A DNA stretch of 64,000 nucleotides from Pandoraea commovens (GTDB lineage Bacteria > Pseudomonadota > Gammaproteobacteria > Burkholderiales > Burkholderiaceae): positions 1 through 64,000 of the forward strand of contig NZ_CABPSA010000001.1 in the NCBI RefSeq assembly GCF_902459615.1, given 5' to 3'. Below, one piece after another: positions 62,229 through 64,000 of the stretch (the first letter of the stretch is position 1; every line of letters starts with the position of its first letter). Both the position numbers and the translations under genes were made by a program. The notes under the pieces were generated by a model, which saw only the letters and a list, made by a program, of their open reading frames with translations, was not told the DNA's origin and made no database searches.

Positions 62229-63617
62229 GTGTCCCATTTACCTATCTCACCTGCTGCCCCGGCGGCATCGCCCGCTGCAACCGATGCTTCGGGTGAAGCG
62301 AGCCGTGCCACCTGGGGATCGCGGCTGGGTTTTGTGCTCGCCGCCGCTGGCTCTGCCGTCGGCCTCGGCGCGGTCTGGAAATTTCCGTACGTCGTCGGGC
62401 AGCACGGCGGCGGTGCGTTCCTCGCCGTCTATCTGGTCTGTGTGCTGACGCTCGGTGTCGCCCTGTTGCTGGCAGAGATGACGGTTGGCCGCTTGACGGG
62501 GCAGTCCATCACGACCGCATTGCGCACGCTCGGCGGACGTGCCTGGGCCTGGGTCGGCCGCATCGCCACGTTCAATGCGTTCGCGATTCTCTCGTTCTAC
62601 GTCGTGGTCGGAGGCTGGACCGTGACGTACCTGATGCGCGCGTTCACCGGCTCGGTCCTCGCGAACGATACGCATCGGCTGGTCGCCGAGTTCTCGGCGT
62701 TCACCGCAAATCCGGTAGCGTCACTCGCGAGCATGGGGGTGTTTCTCGGGCTGACGGCGTTGATCGTCGCGGCCGGTGTACAGAAAGGCATCGAGCGGGC
62801 AGGCAAGTGGCTCATGCCCGCGCTGTTCCTGCTGATGTTGATGGTCATTGCCCGGGCGCTCACGCTGCCCGGCGCGATGGCGGGTGTGGCCTGGTTCCTT
62901 ACGCCCGACTTTTCGATGATCTCCGGCGACACGTTGCTCGAAGCACTGGGGCTGGCGTTCTTCTCGCTGTCGCTGGGGGCGGGGATGATTGTGGTCTACG
63001 GCTCGTATCTGCCGCGCGACGCACGGCTCGCCGGTTCGGCCGTCTGGGTGGCGACGCTTGCGACGCTGGCGTGCTGCCTTGCCGGTCTGATGATCCTCCC
63101 CGCCGTTTTTGCGTTCGGTGTGCCGCCCGACGCCGGTCCCGGCCTCACATTCATCACCATGCCGGCCATCTTCGCGCAGATGCCGTTTGGTCACGCGATT
63201 GCTATCGCATTCTTCCTGCTGTTGCTGTTCGCCGCGCTGACTTCGGCCGTCTCGCTGTTCGAGCCGGTCACGGCCTTTCTGATCGACGAATATCAATGGC
63301 GGCGAGGTCAGGCGGTCCTCGCCGTGTTCGTCGCGACATTCCTGTTCGGTGCACCGGCGGCACTGTCGTTCGGCGTCTGGTCGGATGTGCGTTTGTTTGA
63401 CCGGACGATCTTCGATCTGATGGACTATGTCACGGTCAATCTGCTGATGCCGGTGGGCGGGCTTTGCATCGCGATCTTCGTCGGTGCGTGCATCTGGCCC
63501 AAGGCGCGTACTGTGCTGGAAGGTTCGCGCGCGCAGTGGTTTGTACCGGTCTGGCGCGCACTGCTGTTGGTGCTCACGCCGATCGCCATCTTCGGTGTCT
63601 GGTATCAGACGTTCTAA
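62229..63617 (+). CDS. Sodium-dependent transporter, NSS (SNF) family
   Basis: A 462-residue membrane protein with about 11-12 helices. The NSS signature is clear: WGSRLGFVLAAAGSAVGLGAVWKFPYVVGQHGGGAF, with the unwound TM1 and sodium-binding residues. These carriers import amino acids or related amines with Na+ (LeuT, tryptophan transporters); the substrate cannot be assigned. The start is GTG at 62229, with GGAGGAGACAC in front. Monocistronic, convergent with glutathione reductase. Confidence 0.92.
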   Translation: MSHLPISPAAPAASPAATDASGEASRATWGSRLGFVLAAAGSAVGLGAVWKFPYVVGQHGGGAFLAVYLVCVLTLGVALLLAEMTVGRLTGQSITTALRTLGGRAWAWVGRIATFNAFAILSFYVVVGGWTVTYLMRAFTGSVLANDTHRLVAEFSAFTANPVASLASMGVFLGLTALIVAAGVQKGIERAGKWLMPALFLLMLMVIARALTLPGAMAGVAWFLTPDFSMISGDTLLEALGLAFFSLSLGAGMIVVYGSYLPRDARLAGSAVWVATLATLACCLAGLMILPAVFAFGVPPDAGPGLTFITMPAIFAQMPFGHAIAIAFFLLLLFAALTSAVSLFEPVTAFLIDEYQWRRGQAVLAVFVATFLFGAPAALSFGVWSDVRLFDRTIFDLMDYVTVNLLMPVGGLCIAIFVGACIWPKARTVLEGSRAQWFVPVWRALLLVLTPIAIFGVWYQTF

Positions 63618-63646
63618 GGTGCTAAGGCTTCGATTGGGATAAGTGA

Positions 63647-63686
63647 ACGCGGGCACTGACCACGACAGTGGCGTCAGCACCCGCGT
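63647..63686. terminator. Hairpin between convergent genes
   Basis: Arms at 63647-63660 and 63673-63686 pair over 12 of 14 positions around a 12-nt loop, between the NSS stop and the stop of the glutathione reductase gene. No T-run. Confidence 0.4.
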
Positions 63687-63700
63687 CGGATGGCGCCGCT

Positions 63701-64000
63701 TTACGCCACCGGCGTACGCATCGTCACCCACTCTTCTGCGGCCGTCGGGTGCACCGCCAGCGTGCGATCGAAGTCGGCCTTCGTTGCGCCCATCGACAGC
63801 GCGACGCCCAGCAACTGCACCTGTTCTCCTGCGTGATCCCCGACCATATGCGCGCCGACAATCTTGTCGGTCGCACCATCGACGAGCAACTTCATCAGCA
63901 TCTTTTCCTGACGGCCCGACAGCGTCGCCTTGAGCGGACGGAAGGTGGCCTTGTACACCTTGAGCTGTGCGTACTGCGCGCGGGCTTCACTCTCGGTCAG
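63701..64000 (-). CDS. gor: Glutathione-disulfide reductase, 3' part only
   Basis: The minus-strand frame is open to the window edge; the visible 99 residues are the C-terminal dimerisation domain of a class I disulfide reductase. RPLKATLSGRQEKMLMKLL and the catalytic His-Glu text LAVHPTAAEEWVTMRTP identify glutathione reductase of the bacterial type. The FAD and NADPH domains lie beyond base 64000. It reduces oxidised glutathione with NADPH. The GTG at 63958 is an internal Val codon, not a start. Confidence 0.9.
   Translation of the reverse strand: MTESEARAQYAQLKVYKATFRPLKATLSGRQEKMLMKLLVDGATDKIVGAHMVGDHAGEQVQLLGVALSMGATKADFDRTLAVHPTAAEEWVTMRTPVA

Overview
The window reads as chromosomal DNA of a GC-rich betaproteobacterium of the order Burkholderiales. 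The gene set and the protein flavour (NAD-linked fdsGBA-fdhD-fdsD formate dehydrogenase, PuuD urate hydroxylase, nucleoside-type BMP ABC transporter, Burkholderia-type CadR/CadA) would suit Burkholderiaceae such as Pandoraea; the genus is inference only. Coding density is high. I saw no insertion sequences, phage genes, tRNA, rRNA or CRISPR array.

Layout. 1-0.5 kb: the 3' end of allA (ureidoglycolate lyase). 1.06-5.2 kb: a four-gene operon of circularly permuted ATP-grasp, alpha-E, transglutaminase-like protein and the proteasome-like protease Anbu. 5.3-6.6 kb: a MATE exporter. 7.1-18.2 kb: a purine catabolism and uptake region with urate hydroxylase puuD, hydroxyisourate hydrolase, an NCS2 purine permease, an 8-oxoguanine deaminase, a LysR regulator and a complete BMP-type nucleoside/purine ABC transporter. 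Together with allA these cover import, conversion to urate, urate to hydroxyisourate and beyond, and the last step to glyoxylate and urea. 18.3-24.3 kb: a periplasmic cupin, the ABC-F protein YbiT, an aldehyde dehydrogenase, DUF1289, a half-size EamA transporter and an outer-membrane phospholipase A. 24.3-27.3 kb: a tandem diguanylate cyclase and EAL phosphodiesterase. 27.7-33.4 kb: a sulfide:quinone oxidoreductase-like flavoprotein, divergent cadR and cadA with a MerR-type operator, and a CHAD protein. 33.7-35.3 kb: the HU nucleoid protein and a calcineurin-like phosphodiesterase.

35.6-42.5 kb holds pelD-pelE-pelF-pelG, the inner-membrane and c-di-GMP-sensing part of the Pel exopolysaccharide machine, followed by a galE-like epimerase that may supply UDP-GalNAc. 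pelA, pelB and pelC are absent here. 42.8-49.5 kb: ferredoxin-NADP reductase, a probably Fur-controlled iron-uptake operon (DUF3325, DUF3649, PepSY, TonB siderophore receptor) and a fatty acid desaturase. 49.7-60.2 kb is a formate and molybdenum-enzyme region: a YdeP/FdhF-like molybdopterin oxidoreductase broken by a single-base frameshift, a small winged-helix protein, a divergent ModE/LysR-like regulator with a periplasmic-binding-type domain, and the full fdsG-fdsB-fdsA-fdhD-fdsD operon. 60.3-64 kb: two small proteins of unknown function, a phytanoyl-CoA dioxygenase-like enzyme, an NSS-family sodium symporter and the 3' end of glutathione reductase.

Most notable: the Anbu operon, the truncated pel locus with a GalE carrying a small residue at the sugar gatekeeper position, the frameshifted molybdoenzyme, a two-part inverted-repeat structure (possible pseudoknot) between allA and the ATP-grasp gene, and duplicated CATATG-N10-CATATG sites around the fds promoter.
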